From Cannabis sativa (Eukaryota > Streptophyta > Magnoliopsida > Rosales > Cannabaceae), in the NCBI RefSeq assembly GCF_029168945.1, contig NC_083601.1, positions 70,979,595 through 71,043,594 on the forward strand: a stretch of DNA of 64,000 nucleotides, in the 5' to 3' direction. Position numbers and translations under genes: made by a program. Below, one piece after another: positions 22,250 through 32,785 of this stretch. Each line of letters starts with the position of its first letter. The stretch's first letter is position 1. Below the pieces are notes generated by a model, which saw only the letters and a program-made list of their open reading frames with translations, did not search any database and was not told the DNA's origin.

Positions 22250-23909
22250 AAAATTAATATTTAAGTTGATTTTTTAATCATGATACTTAAATATTTGAAA
22301 TTTTTCTTAGATATTTAATTAAATAGGAAAATTATATTTTTTGTTGAAAATTAATTTTTATTAATTAATTTTGGGCCAACATAAAATTAGAGTAATTTTC
22401 CAGGATTTATTTTATTTTATTTTAAAGCATTTTCGAAATGCAATATATATTTATAGAAAATTAAATTTGAGTTGTAAATTAATTTAAATTAATTTTGAAA
22501 CAACTTAAATTGAATAATTTTCTAAATATTTATGGAAATTATTACTAAGATGGAAATAATTCTCGTTATTTATCCATCTAAGTATAATTTATAAATATTA
22601 AATTAAAATTTATATTTGGAATTTTTCATTCTAAATTGGAAATTTTAATTAAATAAATATATATTTAAAATAAATGGATTAAAATAAATATTAGAAGAAA
22701 ATACAAACCTTCATTAAATAATGAGCTTTATTATTATAAGGATATTCGATCTCCATTGTTGGTTTTACATAGCTATTGTTTTAGTGAGTAATCCTTCCTA
22801 ATGGAGGAACGTTCATTAGCAAGTTAGCACCGTTTAATCTAGAAAGATAAGTAATCTCGTAAGTTTTTTTTTATATAGTTTATGCTCACCCTAATGGTGG
22901 CGACTGTATAAGACTTGCAAGAATATGAAACAATGGTGGAAGCTCATAAGATAGAATAGCCTTGACTCTCACCTAAACGGGACAACGCGGATTCACATCT
23001 TGATCGAATAAAAGGTTGCTAGAATGTTTGACATTTTAGATGAGCTGACAACTTTATTCAATGGATGATAGCTTTGACTCTCGCCTAAACGGGACACTGA
23101 TATCATTTTGTTTAAAACCTTGGAAATTATTTAGGATTGTATGTTTTAGTATTTTCACTTGTCATTCCTACTTGCTATGTGCTTCATAATTTCTGAATTG
23201 TGTATGAATTTTTATTGAACCATGTTATTTTCTGTTATTAAATTGTAGTTTAATTTCGAATCTTCATTGTTGGTCTAACTTGATTTGTTTTTCTAATGAG
23301 ATAAATCCCTAATGGATTTTCACCATTAGACTAACATAATAGTGTTAGATCTCGAAAGATAAATATTGTATACGCAAGGTCTAGTTGTTCATCAATTGAT
23401 GACATCTTAGACTAGTGTTTTACAATATGAAACAAGAAGATTGTATAAATAAGATTACTTTGACTCTCGCTAATCGGAGCATCGTTGGATTCTTATTTAA
23501 AACGAAATTATCCTAATTCCTCTTAGCTTATTCATTTCGAATTAGCTTAATAACATATCATTGGATGAATGGTCTATAAATCATATAGTCTTATTTTCTC
23601 TTAAGAAACTAGATAACGCATATGATTATATTCCCGGAATTCTATCCCAAAATGATATATATCCTCAATCTTAGATATCTCCTACTTGTATAGGCAAATC
23701 ATAGAGTTAGATTAGTAGTGGTGGTCCAAGAAAGAATTACTAATTATACAGTTCCACTTTCACAAGTGTTTCATAACCATTTTTCTTTCAATGGATTCAA
23801 ACTGTATGAGTTTAGTATTCTGTGACCAGAATCCACATGCACTATTCTAAGAACTCTTTGATGTAACTAAAGTAAGTCATCAAAAGATACAACCACATAT
23901 TTTATAAAT
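22250..23909 (+). other. Copia-1 leader, second part, with a duplicated block
   Basis: Non-coding. A block with the order CATTGTTGGT, CCTAATGGAG, GAAAGATAA, GAATATGAAACAA and TTTGACTCTCGCC occurs at about 22750-22990 and again, diverged, at about 23265-23490. The phrase TGACTCTCGCCTAAACGGGA or close variants appears near 22966, 23073 and 23461. In copia-2 two such phrases sit just upstream of gag. Here gag should follow but is absent. Confidence 0.6.
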
Positions 23910-24026
23910 CTATGGCATTTGTATCTTGGTCATAGTGGTTTTGACAAGATCATTCTCTGCAAAGAGTTAATATGCCTATATCCACTGAAATTAAGTTCAT
24001 CTCATTCGCAGATGGATGTACATTCA
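23910..24026 (+). pseudogene. Copia-1 pol remnant: GAG-pre-integrase segment
   Basis: One frame reads LWHLYLGHSGFDKIILCKEL, which matches the LWH..LGH signature of the domain preceding integrase in copia polyproteins. It then decays and is cut by the Athila insertion (TSD GGGGT at 24027-24031). This fixes the element as copia rather than gypsy. Confidence 0.7.
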
Positions 24027-24031
24027 GGGGT

Positions 24032-25222
24032 TGTTAGGCTATTTTTAGCCTATGTTTTGGATCCGATTTATGTGCATTCTTAGCTGTGTTGGGACGGAAT
24101 TACGCTTGTTTTCTATGTTTTCAGGTTCTTTGGAGTAAAAGAGGTCTCGGGTGCAGAAATTCACTGAAAGACGTGCTGAGCCGAAGAAAAACTTCATATT
24201 TTGAGTTTTTGCATATCTGGCCGCGGCGATGAAGAGTCTCGCCGCGGCGAGATACGAGAAACAGAAAGAGGCAGAATTTGGCACATTCTCGCCGCGGCGA
24301 GAGGAAGTGTCGCCGCGGCGAGATCCCGTACGGATCGAGGGTAATTTCGTCCATCGAACCCTAAATTTCAAGTATAAATAGAAAACTGCGATTGGAAGTC
24401 AGGGAGAGCGATTTGGAACCCTAAACCACAGCTGAGAGCGGCAGGAAGAGCGTAGAGATTCAAGTGAAGATCCAGAATTCACCCTTAAACAGTTCTTTTC
24501 TTTATTCCTCTTTAATTTATTAATGTTGAATATTGCTATAGGAATGGTTATGGATTTGTTTCTGAACTAAATTTCCCATTTAGGGAGGATGATGATTGTT
24601 GTTTAATGTTTTCCTAGTTAATGTTTAATTACCATTCCTCAATTCTTGTGTGTGTGAAATTATCTTAATTTGTGTTTAATTTCATGTTTAAGATTGATCA
24701 CCTTGTGCATGCTCTATGATCTCAATTCAAAATCTGAAAAGTGAGAATTGAGAATGCTAAAATTAAGATAATCGATGTTCTATGTGAAACGAAAGTATTT
24801 ACATGACTTATGTGACGAGTAGATTATTGCTTAATGCTGATTTCATGTTAGTTTAATTAAGGAATTAATTAGATAACATGTGATTTAGAATCTAGAAGAT
24901 CTGAAAGGAGCTAGGTTATTTTATAATCTGTCATTCACCCCAAGAATAGGATAGTAATTAATCATTAACAATTTGGGTAAACAACAACAGGATTCTCCTC
25001 CCTATTGTCTCATCTTGCTCAACTTTAACTGTGTTATTAAGTTTTCTGAATTTCTTTCAAATTTTACTGTTTTTAAACCATAATTACTTTTGATTTACCG
25101 AATAGAATCATAAGTATAATTTAGTGGTACTTAATCCAATTCCCTGTGGGATCGACCTCACCTGTGTGAGATTTTACTACTTGATTGCGTATACTTGCGT
25201 AGCGTTTAAAAATATAGCAACA
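24032..25222 (+). repeat. 5' LTR of the Athila element (1191 bp)
   Basis: Runs TGTTAGGCTATTTTTAGCC to AATATAGCAACA. U3 holds four GC-rich palindromic sites at 24219-24230, 24238-24251, 24288-24301 and 24310-24323, just upstream of the TATA box at 24373-24380. Nothing in it looks like a gene; the minus-strand ORFs here are shadows of the repeat. Confidence 0.95.
24373..24380 (+). promoter_or_regulatory. TATA box of the Athila 5' LTR
   Basis: TATAAATA within CAAGTATAAATAGAAAAC, about 50 bp downstream of the last palindromic site. Confidence 0.65.
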
Positions 25223-25228
25223 AGTTTT

Positions 25229-25246
25229 TGGCGCCGTTGCCGGGGA
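25229..25246 (+). other. Primer-binding site (Asp tRNA type)
   Basis: TGGCGCCGTTGCCGGGGA lies six bases after the LTR. This is the standard Athila site, complementary to the 3' end of a tRNA-Asp. Confidence 0.88.
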
Positions 25247-25370
25247 ATTGTTTAAAGATTAATATTACATAAAATTATACTAACTTCTACTTTGGTATAT
25301 TTTCTCTTGCTGATTTTTCTAACCTTTTTCTTGCAATATTTTCTTTATTTATCTCAGGAATCCTAAGTGC

Positions 25371-26145
25371 ATGCGCCGTCAAGGACAATCAGTCATATTA
25401 CCAGTTGATCCTGAAATTGAGAAAACCTGCAGGAAGAATCGAAAGAACAAGAGGCAAGAAAGAGTTTCAGCAACTGCTGAAACATCAGAAATCATGGCTG
25501 CCAATGTGAACAATAATGTTGGGAACAATGGGCGTAATAATGGTAATAATGGTGGCGGCATTTGTGGAAGATCAAGCTAATGGCCGAAGCTTGAGAGATT
25601 ACATTCTCCCTACTCGACGGGAGTGCGGTCATGTATTAGGCCACGGCGATGGATGCAAACAACTTCGAGATCAAACCTGCCATCCTTCAAATGGTGCAGT
25701 CTTCAGTTCAGTTTGGTGGTCTCCCTTCTGAAGATCCTAATTTGCATCTCTCTAACTTCATGGAACTTTGTGAAACTTTTAAAGTTAATGGAGTTAGCGA
25801 CGATGCCATTAGATTGAGGTTGTTTCCATTCTCTCTCAGAGAACGAGCCAAGAGTTGGTTGAATTCTTTGCCACCGAATTCTATTGCTACATGGAATGAT
25901 CGGCAACAAAATTCTTGTCAAAGTTCTTTCCTCCGGCGAAGTCCGCAAAGCGAGAGGAGAAATTAATAATTTACGCCAACACGATAATGAATCTCTCCAT
26001 GAGGCTTGGGAGAGGTTTAAAGATACCGATCGGGAGGTGTCCCCATCATGGTATAGAGAAGTGGATCTTTGGTTCACAACTTCTACAACGGGTTGGGTGG
26101 TAATACTAGAACTCTAATAGATGCGGCGAGTTTGGTGGAGCTTTT
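25371..26145 (+). pseudogene. Athila gag, several frameshifts
   Basis: Starts with ATG at 25371 (MRRQGQSVILPVDPEIEK), then an Asn/Gly-rich stretch. The conserved gag domain is in another frame from about 25649 ([20 protein letters not shown], then [20 protein letters not shown]). It moves again near 25900 ([10 protein letters not shown]; then [21 protein letters not shown]; then RCPHHGIEKWIF) and once more near 26125 before joining the pol frame at 26146. At least four or five small indels are therefore needed to explain it. This contrasts with the untouched pol frame and the nearly identical LTRs. Confidence 0.85.
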
Positions 26146-29100
26146 ATGAGAAAGAGTGCTAATGAGGCATATGATCTATTGGAGGAGATGGCTTTAAACA
26201 ACCAGCGGTGGCCAAGCGAAAGGAGTCAATCCAAGAAAGTAGCCGGTGTGTTAGAAGTCGATGCCATCACAAAATTAACGGCTCGAGTTGAGGCATTGAC
26301 TAAAATCATTGCAGGGCAAGCTAAGCAAGCCCAAATTGTTTGTGAGTTATGTGGAGGAAGTCATCACTTTTCGGAGTGCCAAGCAGATGTGGATGATTTG
26401 CCAATGGATGAAGCTAAGGCCATTGGGAATTTTTCACAGAACAACAACAACAATTATGGGTTCAACCAGAATAACAACCGAAGAAATAGTGGGTTCTATC
26501 AACAAAGAAATCAGAACCAACAGTTTAATCAGAAACAATCCTGCGGTGGAAGTTCTAGTTTGCGGACAGATTTCTTGCTCCAATTCATGACCGAAACTAG
26601 ATCTTCAATTAAAGACACAGACTCGGATGGGCCGGTGGCAACTCAGGTAGCAACCCGCCCTCAAGGAAATTTGCCTAGCACCACCGAAGTTAATCCTAAA
26701 GAAAAGCGCAAGGCAATTACCCTGAGGAGCGGTAAGAAGTATAATGGGCCTGAGTTACCACAACCAGTTGAGGTAGATGTAGAAATAAATGCTCAACCAG
26801 TGCCAACACCAACACCGACAGCAGAGAAGGCTACTGATAGCCCAGCACCACCACAACAATCTCCACCGATTAGTATTGATCATCATGTAAAGATACCATA
26901 TCCTCAGAGGCTGAGAAAGTCAAGCTTAGACAAGCAGTTCACCAAGTTTCTAGAAGTCTTCAAAAGACTTCACATTAACATTCCTTTTGCTGAAGCTCTA
27001 GAGCAGATGCCAAGTTATGTGAAGTTTATGAAGGAAATTTTGTCAAAGAAGAGGAAGATGGAAGACTATGAGACAGTGGCTCTAACTGAAGAGTGTAGCG
27101 CTATTCTACAGAAGAAACTCCCTCCAAAACTCAGAGATCCAGGGAGTTTCACTATTCCTTGTACTATTGGTAAAATTGAAGGGATAAATGCACTATGTGA
27201 TTTGGGAGCCAGTATTAACTTAATGCCCTTGTCAGTGTTCAAAAGATTGCAGCTAGGTGAAGCAAAGCCAACTACTGTAACTCTTCAATTGGCAGATCGA
27301 TCGCTAGCTCACCCTAGAGGAGTCATTGAGGATGTGTTAGTAAAGGTGGACAAGTTCATCTTCCCAGCTGATTTCATTGTTCTGGATATGGAAGAAGACA
27401 GTAATGTTCCTATCATTCTGGGGAGACCTTTCTTGGCAACAGGGAAAGCACTAATTGATGTTCAGAAAGGAGAGTTAAAGCTAAGGGTACAAGGAGATGA
27501 AGTTGTATTTAATGTACTCAAAGCAATGACCTATCCTACAGCTAGTGACAACTGTTTTGCAATAGATGTGGTGGATCAGTTGGTGGAGACAAAGACACAT
27601 GCTGAAGATCCTCTTAATCTGACTTTGGTACAAGAAGAGGTGGTAGAACAAGATGGTAAGGAAGCTTTTGAATATGCTATGTGGCTCGATTCTTATGGAC
27701 CGCTGAATAGAAAGTATTATGAAGAGTTAGGAGTCATACCAACAAAGCCTACCCCATCTACTGAAAAGCCTCCTCAACTAGAGTTAAAAGTCCTACCAGA
27801 GCATCTCAGGTATGAATATTTGGGTGAAAATAAGACACTTCCTGTTATTGTGGCTTCTTCCCTATCTTCTGTAGAGACAGATAAGCTATTACGGGTTTTA
27901 AGGAAGCATTCAAAAGCCATTGGATGGACTTTAGCAGATATTAAAGGGATCAGCCCTTCAACTGTAATGCATAGAATCTTAATGGAGGAAGGAGTGAAAC
28001 CAACCATTGATGCACAACGTAGATTGAACCCACCAATGAAGGAGGTTGTCAGAAAAGAAGTTTTGAAGTGGTTAGATGCCGGGGTAGCGTATCCTATTTC
28101 AGACAGTAAATGGGTGAGTCCAGTTCAAGTTGTTCCAAAGAAAGGAGGGATGACGGTGGTGAAGAATGAGAAGAATGAACTCATCCCAACCAGAACTGTC
28201 ACGGGATGGAGAATTTGCATTGACTACCGAAAACTCAACAAGGCCACAAGAAAAGATCACTTTCCACTCCCATTCATTGATCAGATGTTAGACAAGTTGG
28301 CAGGACAAGAGTACTATTGTTTCCTTGATGGGTACTCAGGGTATCACCAAATAGCTATAGCACCGGAGGATCAAGAGAAAACAACATTCACATGTCCATA
28401 TGGTACTTTTGCTTTTCGACGAATGCCATTTGGGCTATGTAATGCTCCAGCAACATTTCAGAGGTGTATGATGGCTATATTTTCTGATTTGATAGAAAAG
28501 TGCATCGAGGTGTTCATGGATGATTTTTCAGTGTTTGGCTCATCGTTTGACCAATGTCTGAGTAACTTGGAGTTGGTTTTAGCAAGATGTGAAGACTCTA
28601 ATTTGGTGCTGAACTGGGAAAAGTGCCATTTCATGGTTACAGAAGGAATAGTGCTGGGACATAAAATCTCAAAAGAAGGTATTGAGGTTGACAGAGCCAA
28701 AGTATCTACAATTGAGAACTTGCCTCCTCCAATTTCAGTGAAGGGAGTTCGAAGCTTTTTGGGTCATGCCGGGTTTTATAGAAGATTCATCAAAGATTTC
28801 TCCAAAGTGGCCAAACCGCTATCCAATCTTCTTGCTAGTGGAGTTCCTTTTGAATTTGGGAAAGATTGTCTTGAAGCATTCCAAATTCTCAAGGAGAAGT
28901 TAATCTCAGCACCGATTGTGACTACACCAAACTGGGAACTACCTTTTGAAATCATGTGCGATGCAAGTGATTATGCTATTGGAGCAGTCTTGGGACAACG
29001 GGTTGACAAGGTATTCAGAACCATTTATTATGCAAGCAAAACCTTGAATGATGCCCAACTAAACTACGCTACTACAGAAAAAGAGATGCTGGCCATAGTA

Positions 29101-30681
29101 TTTGCTTGTGACAAATTTCGACCCTACTTAATTGGTAATAAAGTGATAGTGTATACAGATCATTCAGCAATCAAATACTTGATGACTAAGAAGGATGCCA
29201 AACCACGACTGATTCGATGGGTTCTTCTTTTGCAAGAATTTGATCTAGATATAAAAGACAAGAAGGGTACTGAGAACTTGGTGGCAGATCACTTGTCAAG
29301 ACTAGAGCTGGAAGAAAGTCAGAATGCAAAAGAGGTACAAATAAATGAACAATTTCCCGATGAACAACTCTTTAGTGTGAGGGAAAGTCTGATGGTACCA
29401 TGGTATGCTGATTATGTTAACTTCTTGGCTGCCAATATCACTCCTCCTGAGCTATCTCGTCAACAACTAAAGAAGTTCTTTTCTGAGGTGAAACATTATT
29501 ATTGGGAAGAGCCAATCCTCTACAAGCACTGTGCAGATCAGATAATAAGAAGGTGTGTGCCTGAAGAGGAGATGTATTCTATTCTTAATCACTGTCATGC
29601 TTTACCATGTGGGGGACACTTCAGTGGAACTAGAACAGCTGCCAAGGTGTTGCAAAGTGGATTCTTTTGGCCAACGCTTTTCAAAGATGCTAGTACTTTT
29701 GTGAAGGCATGTGATCGTTGTCAGCGTACAGGAAACATCTCAAGGAGAAACGAAATGCCTTTGACAGGAATCTTGGAAGTTGAATTGTTTGATGTATGGG
29801 GGATAGATTTTATGGGTCCTTTTCCTTCATCGTTTAGCAATTTATACATCCTATTAGCTGTGGATTATGTGTCAAAATGGGTGGAAGCTGCAGCCACACC
29901 AGCTAATGATGGTAAAACAGTCCTTCGGTTCCTTCAAAAGAACATATTCACTCGGTTTGGAACTCCCCGAGCAATCATAAGCGATGAAGGGAGTCACTTT
30001 TGCAACAAACAATTCGAAGCACTCCTTTCGAGATATGGTGTTCGTCATAGAACAGCTCTACCTTATCATCCGCAAAGTAATGGCCAAGCTGAGATTTCTA
30101 ACCGAGAAATAAAGATGATTCTGGAGAAAACGGTGCAGAGATCAAGGAAAGATTGGTCAAGAAAGTTGGATGACGCATTGTGGGCTTATAGAACAGCGTT
30201 CAAGACGCCAATCGGGATGTCACCATATCGGTTGGTGTTTGGAAAGGCGTGTCATTTACCGGTGGAACTAGAACACAAGGCGTATTGGGCAATGAGAACT
30301 CTGAACATGGACTTAAAAGCTGCTGGGCAGAAAAGACTACTACAGTTGGATGAGTTGGAAGAATTTCGAAATGAAGCATATGAGAACGCCAAGATTTACA
30401 AGGAAAGAACTAAGAGATGGCACGACAGAAATCTAGTCAGAAAAGAGTTTCAACCTGGTCAACAAGTTCTACTCTTTAACTCAAGGCTAAAGTTGTTTCC
30501 TGGTAAATTAAAATCAAGGTGGTCAGGGCCATTTACGGTGATCAAAGTGTTTCCCTACGGAGCAGTGGAACTAAAAGGTGAAAGTCCTAATACTTTCAAA
30601 GTAAATGGACAACGATTAAAGCTCTACTTGGGGGGTCAATTTGATCAAACCAAGTCCGCCATGATTCTGGCGCCACTTTGA
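26146..30681 (+). CDS. Athila gag C-terminus plus protease, RT, RNase H and integrase polyprotein
   Basis: 1511 codons without interruption; the first ATG lies inside the gag C-terminus, so the true product would start upstream if gag were intact. Zinc knuckle [13 protein letters not shown] near residue 66. Protease near 349 with the [13 protein letters not shown] loop. RT from about 688 ([12 protein letters not shown]), with [14 protein letters not shown] and a FMDDFSVFG active site near 789. RNase H from about 939 ([13 protein letters not shown], then [11 protein letters not shown]). Integrase with [10 protein letters not shown] and CDRCQRTGN, then a DDE core in [19 protein letters not shown] and [11 protein letters not shown] (about 1215-1320). 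It ends [16 protein letters not shown]. All key residues I can check are present, so this part could encode active enzymes. Confidence 0.93.
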   Translation: MRKSANEAYDLLEEMALNNQRWPSERSQSKKVAGVLEVDAITKLTARVEALTKIIAGQAKQAQIVCELCGGSHHFSECQADVDDLPMDEAKAIGNFSQNNNNNYGFNQNNNRRNSGFYQQRNQNQQFNQKQSCGGSSSLRTDFLLQFMTETRSSIKDTDSDGPVATQVATRPQGNLPSTTEVNPKEKRKAITLRSGKKYNGPELPQPVEVDVEINAQPVPTPTPTAEKATDSPAPPQQSPPISIDHHVKIPYPQRLRKSSLDKQFTKFLEVFKRLHINIPFAEALEQMPSYVKFMKEILSKKRKMEDYETVALTEECSAILQKKLPPKLRDPGSFTIPCTIGKIEGINALCDLGASINLMPLSVFKRLQLGEAKPTTVTLQLADRSLAHPRGVIEDVLVKVDKFIFPADFIVLDMEEDSNVPIILGRPFLATGKALIDVQKGELKLRVQGDEVVFNVLKAMTYPTASDNCFAIDVVDQLVETKTHAEDPLNLTLVQEEVVEQDGKEAFEYAMWLDSYGPLNRKYYEELGVIPTKPTPSTEKPPQLELKVLPEHLRYEYLGENKTLPVIVASSLSSVETDKLLRVLRKHSKAIGWTLADIKGISPSTVMHRILMEEGVKPTIDAQRRLNPPMKEVVRKEVLKWLDAGVAYPISDSKWVSPVQVVPKKGGMTVVKNEKNELIPTRTVTGWRICIDYRKLNKATRKDHFPLPFIDQMLDKLAGQEYYCFLDGYSGYHQIAIAPEDQEKTTFTCPYGTFAFRRMPFGLCNAPATFQRCMMAIFSDLIEKCIEVFMDDFSVFGSSFDQCLSNLELVLARCEDSNLVLNWEKCHFMVTEGIVLGHKISKEGIEVDRAKVSTIENLPPPISVKGVRSFLGHAGFYRRFIKDFSKVAKPLSNLLASGVPFEFGKDCLEAFQILKEKLISAPIVTTPNWELPFEIMCDASDYAIGAVLGQRVDKVFRTIYYASKTLNDAQLNYATTEKEMLAIVFACDKFRPYLIGNKVIVYTDHSAIKYLMTKKDAKPRLIRWVLLLQEFDLDIKDKKGTENLVADHLSRLELEESQNAKEVQINEQFPDEQLFSVRESLMVPWYADYVNFLAANITPPELSRQQLKKFFSEVKHYYWEEPILYKHCADQIIRRCVPEEEMYSILNHCHALPCGGHFSGTRTAAKVLQSGFFWPTLFKDASTFVKACDRCQRTGNISRRNEMPLTGILEVELFDVWGIDFMGPFPSSFSNLYILLAVDYVSKWVEAAATPANDGKTVLRFLQKNIFTRFGTPRAIISDEGSHFCNKQFEALLSRYGVRHRTALPYHPQSNGQAEISNREIKMILEKTVQRSRKDWSRKLDDALWAYRTAFKTPIGMSPYRLVFGKACHLPVELEHKAYWAMRTLNMDLKAAGQKRLLQLDELEEFRNEAYENAKIYKERTKRWHDRNLVRKEFQPGQQVLLFNSRLKLFPGKLKSRWSGPFTVIKVFPYGAVELKGESPNTFKVNGQRLKLYLGGQFDQTKSAMILAPL

Positions 30682-30819
30682 AGATCTCGATCAACGTCTA
30701 GCTGAGCGACGATAAAGTTAGCGCTAATTGGGAGGCAACCCAAGTGTTCTTTTGATTTAGTTGAACTCTCTTTTTAAGTTTACTTTTATTTTTCTTGATG
30801 TTCATTCTGTTTCGTTACT

Positions 30820-31085
30820 GAAAAAAAAAAAAAAAAAAAAAAAATTTTGGTTTTTGGGTCAGTAGCCGCGGCCATGAAATGTCTGGCCGCGGCCAGAATT
30901 GTTTGACAGAAAGGAGCATATTTTCGACATTTCTCGCCGCGGCGAGGGTAAAGGCCGCCGCGGCGAGAATGGACTTCCAGAACCACCCAGTTTTTCACGA
31001 ATTCTCGCCGCGGCGAGGGTATAGGTCGCCGCGGCGAGATTGCCAGATTTCCCTTTTTAAATCCCAAAAACCCTAACATTTCAAA
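30820..31085 (+). promoter_or_regulatory. Copy of the Athila LTR palindrome module upstream of ORF3
   Basis: After an A tract (about 30820-30844) there are six GC-rich palindromic sites centred on CCGCGG: 30864-30875, 30883-30896, 30933-30946, 30954-30967, 31003-31016 and 31026-31038. They form three pairs with a 69-70 bp period. The sequence between pairs (ACAGAAAGGAGCA, then GACATTTCTCGCC) matches the LTR (ACAGAAAGAGGCA, then GCACATTCTCGCC). The tail AACCCTAACATTTCAAAAT resembles the LTR stretch just before its TATA box. The TATA itself is weak here (TTTTTAAAT at about 31055). I read it as a duplicated U3 promoter module. Confidence 0.7.
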
Positions 31086-31612
31086 ATCACACCTCATTCA
31101 AACACCTTCTTCTCCCAGCCGAAAAACACCTCTTTTCACCCTAATTTCTTCATCTAATCCCATTCAAACCAATTTTCCTCAAAATTACCCATAAACTTTC
31201 ATCCCAAATCATCATAATCCCTTATTTCTCTCATCTAACACTCTTTTCCTCTAAAAATCCATTCCAAAATCCCTAAACCTCACCCAAATTTCAGAAAAAT
31301 CACTATTCATCTTCTTCTTCCCTAAAGCTTCAAGGTTCTCATCAATGGAGGTTGACTAAAGAGTGATTTTCATTGAGGTATTGATTCTAAGACTTCCATT
31401 CCAATTTTTATTGAAAAATTTCTGAATTTGTTGGATAGTTTTGAATTATTTGGTGGATATTTGGGATTTTTGCTATATACATTGTTGAAATTGATTGTGT
31501 GAATAGCATTGGGTTAAATTGAAAGGGATTTTAATCCCGGGAAGTCAATTTTTAAGGGGAAGTGCTGTCAAAATTTTGAAAAATCTTGAAAGTTAGAAAA
31601 AATTTGGGAGTT

Positions 31613-32785
31613 ATGGGTCCAAAAAGGTCAAGGGTCAATGAAGAGGGAGCTTCATCATCCAACCCATCTAGGGGACGCCCTAACCTTGATAGAGTTAGGT
31701 TTGCCAACGTAGAGGCTCAAGAGAGGTTTTTAAAATTGAAAGATAGGGCGTTCATTGAAGATAGAGGGATAGACATAGTCAACCTAAGCCAAACTGCCAA
31801 TATTCCCCCTGCTTTTGCATCTATTAGGGATCAAATCCTAGAGAGGCAGTGGACTAAGTTCGTCGATGTTACTGAGCGTGGTAATCAAACTCTAGCTTTG
31901 GAGTTTTTAGCCAACTGGCCTGAAAGAGAGGAGGGAAAAGTTAGAGTTAGGGGGGTTAGAGTGCCTGCTACCGTAGAAGCTATTCATGCCCTTTATGATC
32001 TCCGAACTTTCACCTATGAAGAACAGCAATTGAAACAACAATTCTATAATAGAAGTACGAATTATGTGGATATGGCTGAGACTCTAGGGTATCCTGGCCT
32101 TAGGTTCCATGAGCTTAGTGGGGTACCATACCAATTATACCGATGTGAACTCAATCCAGTGGCCAAGGCTTGGCTATACTTTGTTAGTGCAAGGCTGCTC
32201 CCCAACAAGCATTTTTCTGATGCTCAAATGGACAGACTTAAATGGGTTTACGGTATTATGAAAGGGTATAATCTGAATGTGGGGGATATTGTTCGAACAA
32301 CCTTTGATATTATGGTTGAGGGATCTTCCGGTGGAGGACTGGGGTTGGCTGGAATAATCACTGACCTCTGTGAGAAACATGGAGTACCACAGTACTCATA
32401 TGATACAAAGGTACCGCCCCAGCGCCCTATTACTTTGGCGACTGTTCTGCGCTTCAAACCTCCTCATCCTCATGGTCAACCGCCAGTTCAAGGAGGTCCT
32501 CCGGCAAGAGAAGAAGAAGAACGTGAGGACATCGAACCACCACGTCTTGTCGGGCCTCTTGACCCTGCCATGCAGTACACTCACAATCAGCTGAATTATC
32601 TGATTCAGCAGAACATTCATATGCAGAATTACATGGCCCAGAGGAGTATCTTCGATGAGCAGCAGGTGGCTCAATTGAACACCCTTGTCACGAGGATGAA
32701 CATCGGTGTGGATGATCCAAACTATTTTCCCATGCCACCCCGTTTCAACCCGTATGACCAGCCACCGCCGCCAAACCCCTTTTAA
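31613..32785 (+). CDS. Athila ORF3 (env-position protein), 390 residues
   Basis: The start is ATG 31613-31615 (MGPKRSRVNEEGASSSN); the open frame extends nine codons further 5' but only to a TTG. A basic, Ser-rich N-terminus is followed by an alpha-helical domain (KFVDVTERGNQTLALEFLAN, VRVRGVRVPATVEAIHALYD, NPVAKAWLYFVSARLLPNKH). By memory this resembles the plant-transposon protein domain found in Athila third ORFs. The tail is Pro-rich (PPRFNPYDQPPPPNPF). It sits where an env gene would be, but I see no signal peptide or clear membrane segment, so calling it an envelope protein is not supported. No stop or frameshift. It is preceded by the promoter-like module at 30820-31085. Confidence 0.82.
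   Translation: MGPKRSRVNEEGASSSNPSRGRPNLDRVRFANVEAQERFLKLKDRAFIEDRGIDIVNLSQTANIPPAFASIRDQILERQWTKFVDVTERGNQTLALEFLANWPEREEGKVRVRGVRVPATVEAIHALYDLRTFTYEEQQLKQQFYNRSTNYVDMAETLGYPGLRFHELSGVPYQLYRCELNPVAKAWLYFVSARLLPNKHFSDAQMDRLKWVYGIMKGYNLNVGDIVRTTFDIMVEGSSGGGLGLAGIITDLCEKHGVPQYSYDTKVPPQRPITLATVLRFKPPHPHGQPPVQGGPPAREEEEREDIEPPRLVGPLDPAMQYTHNQLNYLIQQNIHMQNYMAQRSIFDEQQVAQLNTLVTRMNIGVDDPNYFPMPPRFNPYDQPPPPNPF

Noticed and set aside
24045..24371. 108- and 77-residue minus-strand ORFs, repeated at 34080-34406
   Set aside because: They are antisense shadows of the two Athila LTRs, kept only because the LTRs are nearly identical; the repeated RRG words come from the palindromic DNA.
30864..31038. CCGCGG palindromes as a CRISPR array or a terminator
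   Set aside because: Spacing is too short and inter-site sequence is repeated; it matches the LTR U3 module.
31586..31612. ORF3 start nine codons further upstream
   Set aside because: The upstream codon is TTG; the first ATG is 31613.
31613..32785. Calling Athila ORF3 a true envelope gene
   Set aside because: No signal peptide, transmembrane segment or glycoprotein features are visible; only its position resembles env.
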